Shown here: in pieces, positions 34,440 to 45,600 of the stretch | How positions within the stretch are numbered: the stretch's first letter is position 1 | How the letters are laid out: each line of letters begins with the position of its first letter | Position numbers and translations under genes: made by a program | Notes under the pieces: model-generated | Database searches by the model: none | What the model was told of the DNA's origin: nothing | Seen by the model: only the letters and a program-made list of their open reading frames with translations | NCBI RefSeq assembly: GCF_048773025.1 | Contig: NC_133546.1 | Coordinates: 16,882,001-16,946,000 of the forward strand | DNA from: Camelus bactrianus | Lineage: Eukaryota > Chordata > Mammalia > Artiodactyla > Camelidae | Direction of reading: 5' to 3' | DNA: 64,000 nt

Positions 34440-34640
34440 GTCATTAGGCTTGGAGCATGAGCATGAGTCAGCAGTTCTGAACTGCACAGCTGGGGAAGAA
34501 ACAGGCCTGGCAGCCAGCGGAGCCGGCAGGAGAGCTCGCACTGCCTGGTGAGCATCGCCACGTCCGCCACTGCTGTGTGCTCCTCATCAGCCCCCGGCTG
34601 CCCAAGGGGGCCCGGAGACAGGATGTAGAAACTGCTCATT
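34440..34640. promoter_or_regulatory. Short GC-richer, CpG-containing patch
   Basis: About 200 bp with several CpGs (agccagcggagccggcagga, catcgccacgtccgccactg, gggggcccggagacagga) inside AT-rich DNA. It is too short and not dense enough to claim a CpG island. The overlapping 76-codon minus-strand frame has no recognisable domain. It could be an unmethylated regulatory patch or a decayed repeat. Confidence 0.3.
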
Positions 34641-34922
34641 CCCCACATCTGCATTTTCCTCCTCCTTTAATGAGTATTGACCAACTGTGAGGGCAAGAAA
34701 TCCATTTGATAGCTGTAGTTATGTAAGAATCTGTGTTTTTGAAAGAAACAGAAAAAAAGTGAAAATTAATGTATCCTGATTTGCTTTGGATATTTTGTAT
34801 CATTGATGTGAAAGCAAATATATGATTTTGGGCTGTGCACAATAAATGTACAGAAGATACAAAAATGATTAAATGATTTAAAACTCCTGTAATGCTGGCA
34901 GTAATAGGGATAAATGGATGGT

Positions 34923-34956
34923 ATGTTTTTGTTTTTGTTTTTGTTTTTGTTTTTCC
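34923..34956. repeat. (GTTTTT)n microsatellite
   Basis: About five uninterrupted copies of a six-base T-rich unit. It lies next to an antisense MIR. Confidence 0.95.
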
Positions 34957-34964
34957 TCACACAA

Positions 34965-35115
34965 ACAACCTTTGAATCTCCGTATCTTAGATGGAGAAAC
35001 AAAGGCACAGGCAGGACTTTTAGATCTAAAGTGAGAAAAGTGGCCTGATGGCAAGCCAGGTGTTCAACCCAGATCTCCAGATTTTTCAGAGCTTTCTTGC
35101 TGCACCACAAGTAAC
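34965..35115 (-). repeat. SINE MIR, antisense
   Basis: tgaatctccgtatcttagat, ggagaaacaaaggcacaggc, cagatggcaagcc-like wording (tggcctgatggcaagccagg), tgttcaacccagatctccag. This is the reversed MIR order (ccattttacagatggagaaactgaggcac ... ggattcaaacccag). Confidence 0.8.
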
Positions 35116-36469
35116 AAGAATATCAGCCAAAACCCCCCTCTACCTCTGTCAGCACTTTGGGCTAGGGCTTTGGATGAAAGCATTGGAAAGATGGAGAGTC
35201 TGTGATCAGGGACAAATGATCAGTTGGCCCCATGACCAGTCATGAACCCCTCAGAGAACTTCATAAAGCAGGCTGTCTTCTAAGGAGTCAGAAAGTTGAG
35301 AGCAGTTGCCTCCAGGAATAGCATCTAAAAGAGAGCAGAAGACTAGAGCAGAAATGGGATGAGGTTTAGGTGGTGGGCATGGGCAGCACATGATTGGAGA
35401 ACCCCTGAGTGTTCACAAGAGGGGCGTTGGGGAAGCGAGGTAAGCAAGGCTTAGGCCAGACCCGACTTTCTCTGCGGTTCTGCCTAAGGCATCCTTCTCT
35501 CCTCGGTCTGTGTGGGCTGTCGGCTCTATACAAAGTCAGAACGTTTCTATTCATGATATACTGTTGATTATCTGAATGCATTGAATATAGCCTCCTTTCT
35601 GCGTTGGCGCTCCTTAGAGCAGTGGGAGTAAAAACTGCTTTTATTTTCAAGTCAGGTGACCATATTTTGGGCTTCTTCTCAGGATGAGCATAAGCCACTA
35701 AAGTGTTACCACTATCAGTCTATATGTTGAAAACTGCCTTCACTGCATTTATTTTTCACTTTAGAAAAAAAAATTAAGATTTCTTGTATATGTCAATAGA
35801 ATTATCAGGCCATCCCCTCATGATAGAACAGCCCTCTTGGGAAACCAGGCCTCTTCTGGGTAGAGACATAAATAAAATATTGTGAAGAGAAATCACAAGT
35901 ACCTTTACATTGGCTCTAGCAGCAAAGCAACTTTATAAAATGTGGTTATAAATTACTGAAAAGTTTCTTAAAGATATGAAATGATAAATAAAAGTCATCC
36001 AGAGGGAGAAAACTTGCCATGAGCTGTGTGCATTTCTTAAGTGACTCATAAGTTAGAAGTTAAAACAAACACTTACTTAGCTGCTTGTTTGTTTATAAAA
36101 TGTTTTTGTCAAAAATAATTAAATAGGAATGGTAACTGCTTTTACTTGAATACAGTTTAAAATGTAAAGACTGGTGCACCACAATGTAGGATTGTCATCA
36201 TAAATGTTAGAGACTTGGGGACCAGTCATGGTAGCATCATTTAACCAAAACTTACTGCTAGCACACATGTATGCTTGGCCAGTTGTGCTGGATGAGGCAA
36301 TAATGGGAAGTCAGATTTTGCTCTTGCTGCTTCACATCCCCTAGAACTCTCCTCTCTCAGGGTACCTCAGCTAAGAAAATATAGACATTATCTCCTGGTT
36401 TAGAATGGGGGCTAAATGGATCCCAAGCTCGAACATGTTCTAGTGGAATGTGAGGTCATGTGACTTGAG
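35116..36469. other. Unassigned non-coding stretch
   Basis: No gene or recognised repeat. The 110-codon minus-strand frame at 35366-35698 has no known domain and no supporting context. Confidence 0.4.
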
Positions 36470-36625
36470 CAACAGGAATGATTCTCCCTGGGAATATTTG
36501 ATGTCCTCATCTCTACAGTAGAAGTGTTAATAATATCACCCTCTTAGGGCTGGAGTGAGGCTAGAAAGCAAGCAGAGGTGTGAAAGCCCTTAGTAATGTG
36601 CACTGCTCTGCAAACGCCAGCTATT
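36470..36625 (+). repeat. SINE MIR fragment
   Basis: ttgatgtcctcatctctaca, gtagaagtgttaataatatc, accctcttagggctggagtg, aaagcccttagtaatgtgca and ctgctctgcaaacgccagct atttt correspond to the second half of MIR. Confidence 0.72.
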
Positions 36626-36844
36626 TTTCCTAACTAGAGGATAAAGCATTCATCATGGCATTGATGGTCTGTTCTGCTCTGTTGGAAGTACCAGAGTGGC
36701 CCAAACATGAGAGAATCCTCAACATGAAGATTGATTTAAACATGCCTAATGGGTATGCATGATCTAAGCATACCTATCTCTGGAAATATAGAAAAATTAT
36801 ATCATGTATAGTCGAGGCGAATGAAAAAAATCAGAAAATCTGGG

Positions 36845-36960
36845 ATACTGTTCACTTTCTTCCACAAATTAGCTGTAGAGTCTTATGTAAGTCACTTAAC
36901 CTTTCTGGGTCTTGTCTTTCTTATTTATAAAGTGTAAGATTTGGATTGCAGTACATTAGG
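36845..36960 (+). repeat. SINE MIR fragment
   Basis: cacaaattagctgtagagtc, ttatgtaagtcacttaacct, ttctgggtcttgtctttctt and atttataaagtgtaagattt gga give the MIR central region. Confidence 0.85.
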
Positions 36961-39900
36961 ATTTTTAAAACCATGAACCTAAATGAAATGTGATGAGTTG
37001 ACCTAAAACTCAAAAGAGAGCTCATTTGATACAGTTTAGGGCCTGATCATAATCAAGAGAAAAGAGTTCAATCAGCTTCAATTTCTCAAAAAATCCTGGT
37101 TTCCAAATAAGGAATATAATTCTTCCAGAGGAGAGGAAAAAGCAGGAGAGGGACATGGCATCCTGCTATGCAGTCCATGGGGAGGACACGCATTTTACTT
37201 AAGGAGACACATGCTTTGTTGGCATCTTTTACACCAAGAACACTGACCCTTGTGAAGGCAATGAGGACAAGGTGATCTTTGAGAAAGAGCTTAGTGCTTG
37301 GAATGGAATCGAATGCCCAGTCAGGAAACATTGGATAGGATTTAAATGTTAAAAAACAAAGTGTGATTTAAGTGTCAAAAATGATATGGGCCTTATTCTT
37401 CCCAGTTCAGCATCTTCCCTTTAGAAGTGCACCTTGTCTCCTGTCTCTGAGCTGTGGCTGAGCATATGGGGAGAGTCGGAGAGCAGAAGTGGTAGGAAGG
37501 AGCCTGGCAACCCACAGGGACATGGAGATGTGGGAAGAGCAGTTATCAACAATCTAGTTATAAGTCAGACTTGGAGATGAAGACTTAAAGTTGAAAGGAG
37601 CTCTGGAAGTGTTCATCTTGTACCACCAAGGAGGCTGTCCTCACAGAACTCCATGCCCATCTTTGTCTTCATTCCTTGGATAATTGGGAAAACACCATAT
37701 TTTATTCCATGCTGATTAAATTTTTGTTTTTATTTTTGGTTTCTCAGTGGAGGAAGGGATAATAAAGGGTAGGAAAGAAAGTTGTAAATCATTTAGGAAG
37801 AAGGCTGAGGCGCTAGAAATAGTCTGTGGAAAGAATATCGTATGATATGTTTACAAGAAGGTAAATTTTGTTGCAAGGGAAATGAGAACAGATCAATATG
37901 AGGTGAAGGAGGTGCCAAATCATAGGAAAGAGGAGAGACAGAAACATTTTTTGAACTTGTCAAAACAACGTCATTATTGCACTCTCTGTGCCAAGGTCTT
38001 AAGAGTTTGTACATTTATTTATGTTTGCTCCTCGGACCACTGTATTTAGTTTCAGCATTCAGCCTCCCCTATAGATAAACATTGCCTTATTTCTAAAATA
38101 CTTATGGTACATACTGTGAAGATTATAACTGGGCATACTTTCCTATATGTAACTGACTTTGGTTTCTCCAACCTTAGTTAAAACATTTATTTTTCTCACA
38201 TTGACTTTGAGATTTTTCCAAATACTTGGAGACAGTATGTGCATAGACAGAGTATGGTGCACTTAATGTCAAATGCACTTGCTGCCGGAATGATCGAGTT
38301 AAAAGAGGCATTGCACACAAAGGCTGACACAGGGACGAGTGTCCAACTTGCTGGACTTGAGAAGCACACCGCTGATAAGTGGATGGCATTCTTCTGTACA
38401 AGTGTAGATGGGAGAGGTGCTTCATCGACAGGCGGCCTTGTGCTCTAGCAGGTCTGCCTCCAAAGATAGCTTTAAATGCACAGAAGGGACTCAGGCTCTG
38501 TAAGTCAAAGAGGATGGCAGAACAGAGAGAGATCAGTCAATATCTCAGACAGTTGGTGCCAAGAGGATGGAAGTAAAAATTGAGAGGGGCAATCTATAGC
38601 CAGGACTGGATTTAGAAGCACATTAGTAAGGAAATAAACACTGAAAATTCAGAGTGTACATGTCCAAAGGGGAGCCATCTTGGCAGAAATGGTGTCATAA
38701 GGGGTAAATGAGAAAGTCATTTCTCTACATTTATTATTGGTGTTACTACATTTTTATTGCAAATTATTCTGAAGGAGCTTAACCATGTATCTTAACATCA
38801 AATGGTAACCAGTTAATAATACAAATGTCCTCTCGTGCACAGACTGAAATTACTTGAGTTTAATCAAACTATCTTCCAAGTATCCTCAGCTTCCTAAAAG
38901 AAATTGTTCTAAAAATAATGAATTTAGTGTACAGAATCCCACATTTGATAAAGATGCTTGCAGTTTTATCCCATTCGTTGAAAAAATTTTCTTTCCCCTT
39001 GTGTGTTGGAAAGGTTTCCAGTCCCCTAAAGGAACCTAGGGACCTAGGACTTTCCAAGACAAGATTACATGTTGAGAGACTATTACCTATAGACCTTAGA
39101 CAAATAGCTGGCTCAAGTAACTTTATTATAATGTATAGTCATTGCTCTGTTTGTAATATAAGTGTGAATGGCTTTTAGCTTTATTTTAAAGATGACCATT
39201 GAGTAATGTTCTCCCTTAGGGAACCTCGGTAGCTGAACACCCTACTACTCTTGATGTAACCCTCCATGTGATTTTCTGACTGGTTACATCCAGTACAGTC
39301 TAGAAAGACCTCACTGGTCCCAAAAGAAAGGGAACATTGTGTCCTAATTCCGGGGCAGCCTAAAGGCACACACTCAGTGCCTTCCCGCAGTTAGCACCAC
39401 CGAGTTTCACCGAGTGTCCATTCTCCAGGTAAGAGTGGATTCTGCTCGCTAGAGGACCCACGAGTGTCCAAAAAATTCCACTCTCCCTTCTCAAATGAAA
39501 CATGGGAGTGATGAGAAACTTGAACACTGTGCTCTTCGCTTTGGCTAGGGGATCTTCTCTTTTGGGCAGCTCAGACGTGGCATTAGTACTTGTGTTTTGT
39601 CCATTCCTTTTAAGTCTGACTCTCTTTGTGAATAGTCAACTGTTTAGGGGAAAAAAAGAAAAAACCTGTTCCAACTCTATTTATTGAACCAAATCGTCAG
39701 TCCTTAATCATACCAGTGTACGAGGATGTATTGCTGATTTCTACAGGTCTGCTGCTTGAACAGAAATTTGAATACTCTATCATGGGTACCAAAAAGGCTC
39801 TATTTCATCTTTCACAGTCCCGAAGCCCTCCTGTTTATTCTGTAAACATTTGTTGGTTGAACGAAAGGTAAACTTAACAAAAATCTTGTTTTTCCATCAC

Positions 39901-40535
39901 CTCTATTGCCTGATTGAGGCCAGTCAACTCATATTTGACTCAGTTAATCTTTCAATATGGGGTTCCACCCATAACGGATGCTGTGAAATCTCCCAAGGTT
40001 ATCAACAGAGTCCAGCTTTACAAGGTGCTTCCTTGGCTTAACAACAAGGAGGAAAACAGTCTGTGATTAGGTATTTAATTCTATTTTTATGGTGTATTTC
40101 TTTCAAAGATTTTTCAAGTGGAAATAAAGGACTTTGTAAAATAATTTTTAAAAAAAACCTCTGCTCTTTGCCATGGAGAGATAAAATTGCAGGGAAAATA
40201 CGACATGGAATACCCAGAGGAGAATGGAAGGGGCCTAATGTAAAGATACTAAAATTGGCATCCTTGTGTCTCCATCAGTGTCTGCATTCACCAAGGCACC
40301 TTAAATAATCACACACTCCAAGGAAAATGAGTGGCTTAGTATGCAAAGGCCACTTCAAGACAATCCCCCGAGCTCCTCTTCCAAGCATATTTCAAGTCCA
40401 TCCTGGGTAGAAATTATTCTAATTTGTAGCTTCCTCATCTCTTTCTCTATGCTGTTATCAAGTCATGATAAATCATGAATTCATGCAACTTGCCAGTAGA
40501 TGATGTTAATAATGATCACATTAGCGATAACGTAG
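36961..40535. other. Long unassigned stretch
   Basis: About 3.6 kb with no recognised gene. 38230-38560 has moderate complexity and overlapping short frames on both strands (38239-38448, 38174-38425) with no domain. 39380-39475 holds a cluster of caccgagt/cacgagtgtcca words repeated three times and an aggtaagag donor-like string, without any exon to use it. Nothing here supports a coding call. Confidence 0.4.
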
Positions 40536-40539
40536 GTGA

Positions 40540-40795
40540 AGCGCTTATTTATGCCCTTATGATATCAAGTGCGTTATCAAGTATTTACCATAGGCTAGAC
40601 TCTGTTAAGGACTTTTTGTGCATTATTTTACTTCTCACAGCAGCACTGTGTGAAGTAGGATCAATTATTTTTTCCCGTCTTAATAGCTGAGAAAAATGAA
40701 TCTCCGAGGGCATAAATAACTTACTGAACGTTTACATAGTGAGGGGCAGACCTGAGGTGTTAGCACAGACTGGCCGACGGGAAAGCCCCAGCTTG
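40540..40795 (-). repeat. SINE MIR, antisense
   Basis: gtatttaccataggctagac, tctgttaaggactttttgtg, cattattttacttctcacag, cagcactgtgtgaagtagga, tcaattattttttcccgtct, gaggggcagacctgaggtgt. This follows reversed MIR (tactatgtgccaggcactg, ttacatgcattatctcattt, aatcctcacaacaaccc, tatgaggtaggtactatta). Confidence 0.85.
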
Positions 40796-40837
40796 TACCC
40801 ATCAGGCAATATTGCCAAAAAGGTAAACAGATATTTG

Positions 40838-41085
40838 CATTTTTAGAGTCTGTGCACGCATGCAGTTTGATGGCTGCTGGGAAACGAAATATGAAAATAG
40901 CTTGGCTTGTGCAGGGCAGAAAAATGTTTATTCTATTTCCTAGGATGTAGGCTGGTGACAGAAAGTAGACCCTGGAGAACAGAAGCACTTGGTTGCAAAT
41001 AAAATATCTGCATTAAATATTCAGCTTTCCTGCGGCTTTATGCGAGCACATTACCAGAGGAATGGGCGAGCTGGCAAGGGCTCAG
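40838..41085. promoter_or_regulatory. Candidate conserved non-coding element
   Basis: Repeat-free, compositionally balanced sequence containing gtttgatggctgctgggaaa, atgtttattctatttcctag, ttgcaaataaaatatctgca, ttaaatattcagctttcctg and cggctttatgcgagcac. The texture resembles deeply conserved vertebrate enhancers. This is a visual judgement without alignment. Confidence 0.33.
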
Positions 41086-41459
41086 GCTCCATATGAGCAA
41101 ATCTCTACATGGACCCTGTTGAGAGCCTAGTACATTGCCAACTGGTCGGATCCAGAAGGGGGGCCAGGAACACACAGCTTTTTGGGAGCCCTTGCTGTTG
41201 CCTCCCTGTTTAGAACTTGATGCCAATCAGACCTGGGCTCTGGATTGCTGTGCATTGATGTTGATTAGGTTCATACAGCTACTTCTCTGCAGCACCAGTC
41301 AAATGCAAGAAAAACGTGAACTCTCCAGGTGAGCTAGATGCCCACACTAGGAGCTGAGTAGCTCTGCTGTTGCTTGGGTGGTAGGTGTGTTTATTTCCCC
41401 TGTGATATCTGGGCAAGTGCCCAGGTCCAGGCCTCTGGCTCGGGAAACAGAGGGAGTCA

Positions 41460-41715
41460 GAAGGAAATTACCAATGATTTCTGCTAGCAGCTATTTGATC
41501 ATCACAAACATAAAGGTGGGGAGAGCCAAATTCATTTTGTAACTGGAGTTCTTTGGGTGTTCAGTCTCTTTGTAATAGACTGTTAATGTGATTAAAATGG
41601 AGGCATTTAGACTTAAACAGTTGTTGGAATAAATTAGAGACATCAAAATTGGCAGAGCTTAGATTTTGAAGAACTCCATTCTGTCAGCTCTCCCTGAAAC
41701 TTAATCACTCTAATA
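41460..41715. promoter_or_regulatory. Candidate conserved non-coding element
   Basis: Repeat-free and rich in homeodomain-like cores: tgtaatagactgttaatgtg, attaaaatggaggcatttag, tcatttgtaactggag-like wording and ctgtcagctctccctgaaac ttaatcactctaatatcaag. No coding frame is present. Confidence 0.35.
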
Positions 41716-42153
41716 TCAAGCTATTTTTCTTTGTGATGTGAAATTTGGCAGTGAGCAAAAGCAACAGGGTCACAGCTTCGAAGAGGAATTCGTTGCATTT
41801 TGGCAGAAGAATGATGGAGAGTCTAATACCTAAAGATGCTTCTTCCAAAGGACCTAAGAGAAAGCAGCTATTAATTATTCAGATTACTGCAGGGGGGATG
41901 GAAGAGGTTGGTGTATGTACGTTTGTGTGTGCATGCATGCACGTAAGTACAAGTACACAGGAACTGAAGCCAGTTTGGTGAAATTAATTTTTTATGCAAT
42001 GTGCTATCTTTAAACCCTTTTCCATTGGCATTTCCAAAGCAGCAGCAGCAGCAAAAACTCAAACAGAAGAATAACCTTAAACATGCATGTGACACAAACT
42101 GACACACAGAAAAAGCATGCAATGAATGGGGATGTGGGAGATGCTTGTGTATT

Positions 42154-42156
<3 letters not shown>

Positions 42157-42194
<38 letters not shown>
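42157..42194. repeat. (CA)n microsatellite
   Basis: About 19 uninterrupted CA units, followed by gtacgtgtgcac. It explains the cysteine/valine-rich minus-strand frames in this interval. Confidence 0.98.
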
Positions 42195-42196
<2 letters not shown>

Positions 42197-42521
42197 ACGT
42201 GTGCACAATGACATTTTGGTTGCCTGCACAGCAAGTGGAAAGCAACTTGGTTGAGTCAAGTTAGCCGTGTCTTGAGGCTCTGATATGTCTCAGGCAGTTC
42301 TGGGTGGCTCAGAGCCAAATCTTTGAAGACAGCAAATTCAAATGTTTCTCTAAATAGTATTTATACCTCAGATTTCTAGATTTTTTTCTTTGTCTCTATA
42401 TCCTCAGACTCCTTAAATCTAGTCAGAAAGGACTAGAAAATAGATGATTGACTTATTGGCCTTTGAATTAATAAGAGCTTCTAGACTAGCTGTGTCCCAA
42501 AGAAGTTTTCTTCTCTTCCTC

Positions 42522-42583
42522 CAAACACACACACACACACCCCACACACAAACACATACAAATACACACACACACACACATGC
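42522..42583. repeat. Interrupted (CA)n microsatellite
   Basis: CA units broken by ccc, aaa and tac interruptions, ending in catgcacgc. An older, decayed dinucleotide repeat. Confidence 0.95.
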
Positions 42584-43084
42584 ACGCAGAATTATCTGCT
42601 GTTCTATATATGTGTGTCTACCAGATTAGAAATGGCATTTATTTTCAGGGTATTTTAAAGATTTCCCTGCAGGTCATCCAAACAGTAGCCTTGGAAAAAA
42701 AATCATAAATGACCACATTCAGATTGTTTTTTGAATGATGCCCTTGCTAACCATGAAAATAAGTTCTCTCCGGTATCCCTGGGGCAGTACTAAAAAAGAA
42801 TCAGGCAGTGGCCTTAATGAAAATAGAGTTTTAGAACTAGGGGAAACTTAATAAACTGTGTCTTTTCTCTTGAGGTCTATCCTCAAGAAGGTTATAGCAA
42901 ATAATATTTAAGGGAGGAAATCATCATCACATGTAAGACATGCACTGGGAAGAGAGCTTTCGTGTCCACTACTCCTGCACATGCTAGGGAAGAAAATGGA
43001 GCCTTTATTTCCTATGATGTATCAATATTGGGCTTTTTACACAATCAGGCAAAAGGCAGAGTGGGCTACAGACCTGGGGAGCTT

Positions 43085-43275
43085 TTCATTTTAGGCCTAA
43101 TTCTATCTAGTTTGTGACCTCAGACAAGTCACCTCCCCTATTCAGGATTCTTATCTGTAAAATTAGTATGAACTTATTGACCTCCATACCATTGTTGTGG
43201 AAAGGAATAAAGAAGATTCTTAGATGTGAACGTATTTTGGAATTCACAAAGTGCTTTACAAATATAATCCCTGAT
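43085..43275 (+). repeat. SINE MIR
   Basis: aattctatctagtttgtgac, ctcagacaagtcacctcccc, tattcaggattcttatctgt, aaaattagtatgaacttatt, ccattgttgtggaaaggaat, cacaaagtgctttacaaata. The order and wording are those of MIR. Confidence 0.87.
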
Positions 43276-44245
43276 GTTGGGCGGAAGAAAACTAATGCAT
43301 GTGAATAGAAAGGGCAGAACTTTCTCCTAGTGAGGAAGAGGCTCCTGCAAAGGCAGAAGGGACTGGCTGCCTCTGCTGAAGGCACGCGGCATGAGATGGC
43401 ACTACAAGTGCCTTTTCCATCTCCATCTCCCAAGTGGCCACTTGGTTTGAGAGCCTACAAGGTCAATGTGAGTTGAATTTCCAGCCCGCTGACGTGTGTT
43501 GATGTCACTGTTGCTGAGAATCTTGTTTTGCCCCCAGAGATGATTTGACATGCTTTTCTGCAGAGTCTGAGTTCCTAATCTTTTCCCCTTCTTCATGATA
43601 GTGTAATGAAAACAGGATTATTTCGTAATGATCCGAAGCCCTAGTTAACTCTCCAGCCATAATTGTGGGTCTCTAACCTCAAAATCCACACTGAAGTCTG
43701 TCACTGGTGGAGCATTCTAACTAGATCCTAGGACTGCAGTGGAGAGGAAGAACTTCCAGGAAAAAAGGTCTTATTTTAATTCATATTAGAACTTGTCAAC
43801 AAAGGAAAAGAGAGTTACTCTTGGGCCTCAGATGCTAACAGGAGCAAGATTCTTCCAAGAGGAAGAAATCTCAATTTTTTTTTCTAAAATGTTACCAGCT
43901 TTTCCAATTACTAGCCTGTTCAGTCCTCAACATCCCAGATAGTAGTCTTTCTATAAATAGCTTATCTCATTACATTCCTGTTTATTCTCTGTCTAAATGG
44001 TTTTGTGCTTCATCCTTGCCTGCTGTGCATAGATTCTGAGACTCAAAGCCAGCTCTGTATTTTCATCCTTTGGCATAAGCAGAGCATAGAGTGGAAATGA
44101 AGAGGCCGAAGGCAGTGATTCCCTTGCTACAGCCGCCAACAAGCACCCTATATGCTACCTGTCCCAGTGGCCCCAAGGGGCCAAAATAATGACACGTTTG
44201 TCAGGAACATGAATGATCTAGGTAAATTATAAACCTTGGATAAAC
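43276..44245. other. Unassigned non-coding stretch
   Basis: No gene or clear repeat. Mixed-complexity sequence with no distinguishing structure. Confidence 0.4.
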
Positions 44246-44249
44246 ACAC

Positions 44250-44355
44250 TGTATATATGTGTACATGAATATGCATCTGTATATATATATGTAACATACA
44301 TATATATGCATGTATACATGTATACATGTATTTGCATATATATACATACATATTC
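44250..44355. repeat. TA/CA-rich low-complexity tract with a hairpin
   Basis: Alternating purine-pyrimidine sequence. It contains an inverted repeat with 11-bp arms (atatatatgta at 44283-44293 and its complement at 44297-44307, 3-bp loop) and a tandem atgtatac run just after it. It could extrude a cruciform or adopt Z-DNA. Confidence 0.9.
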
Positions 44356-45231
44356 TTTAACTATGAATATGTTAAAAACTTTAAAAAGTAAGGAAGACAA
44401 TGAGTGCCATCTCGTGGAGAGACCTACCACTACATTTTTCAAATTGTCTTTACAACAAACATTTTTTAAATGCCAAACCAATATTCCTTGAAGTAAAAAC
44501 TTTCTGCCTACCTTTCCAAGTTATTTGTCCAAATTATAATGTGCCCACTACATACACTATGTCATGGTCCAGTGTGCCAGGATACACCTTAAGGAATGAA
44601 CTGTGTTCGTGGAAATGGGTGTGGTGTTGAGTCAGTAGAAAATGCATTCATTACTGACCCCCGCACAGGTAAAGTCTCACAAGTTATGACATCGGTGGTG
44701 AAATGATCATGGACTTCAGGACTCACAGTGTTTTATTCATCACACCGTCTTGTGACCTGTCCATGTTACTGCAGCCACCATTTCCCACAATGTAACCCCA
44801 ACACATTGTTCACACTGCCCACGTGCAAAGCTCAGGTGATCCTAAAATAGCATTTTACTTTCTCTCAATAAACTGGCATCGCAGTCTAGTAGGGGCAGTA
44901 GTAATGCACTATTGAATCAGCTGCCTGAGATACACACATACATGAAATGCCTTTCACACTCGCTGCATCCAGATAGGCAAGAGTGAACTTCTTCCCGGTG
45001 CACACATGACCAGGGATACAGGTTCTCATCTCAGGGCGGGTGAGAGCCCATGATGAAGCAGTGTTTCTACTAAAAACTACATGAATACGGGTAACCAACA
45101 GGATCTAGTCATTCAGCACAGGAGAAGAAAGTATTTTTGTAGCTTTCACACAAATAAGGAATACAGAAGGGTAGCCGCATCAGAGTTTTTGGCAATAAGT
45201 GAAAAAACTAAGAGTAAAAATAGATTATATG
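44356..45231. other. Unassigned non-coding stretch
   Basis: No gene or recognised repeat. Confidence 0.4.
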
Positions 45232-45600
45232 TATCATTTCATTCACTCATTCAGCAAATATAAAGTGTTGCATGTATTGTCTGCACTACCAATAATGCAA
45301 GAGCTCAAACCAGGCAAGAATCAACAAAGCTCCCTACCTTCAAGGGGATTCTTGTGGGATTACAGACAATAAATAAGTGAAACAGTCTGTTTGTTAGAGG
45401 ATGATAAGAACTCAAGAGGAAAAAGCAGAGAAGGGGAGAGGGAACCCTGAGGGGGAAGTTTTGCAATTTTACATAAGGTGGCCAGGGAAAGACTCGTGAG
45501 AAAATAACATTTGTGATGAGACTTGGAGAAGGGAGCAAGGTTTGCAAATATGTGGGGCAAAAAGCAAAGAGCCTGAGGCATGTCTCACATACCAAGAGAT
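45232..45600. repeat. Ancient interspersed repeat, family not named (copy 3 of 3)
   Basis: Starts with tcattcactcattcagcaaa tat, then gctccctaccttcaagggga, gacaataaataagtgaaaca, a ggtggccagggaaagactcg block, gaaaataacatttgtgatga gacttgg, and aaagcaaagagcctgaggca tg. This is the word order of the same old repeat as 11830-12440 (ggtcagggaaggcctc, gacatttgagc, gcaaaggccctgagg), and it is the clearest of the three copies. Confidence 0.65.

Noticed and set aside
39380-39475. Donor-like aggtaagag after an open stretch, as an exon end
   Set aside because: No acceptor with a compatible open frame and no protein similarity. The repeated caccgagt words suggest a local repeat instead.
41871-42245. Cysteine/valine-rich minus-strand frame of 124 codons
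   Set aside because: It is created by the (CA)n repeat at 42157-42194.
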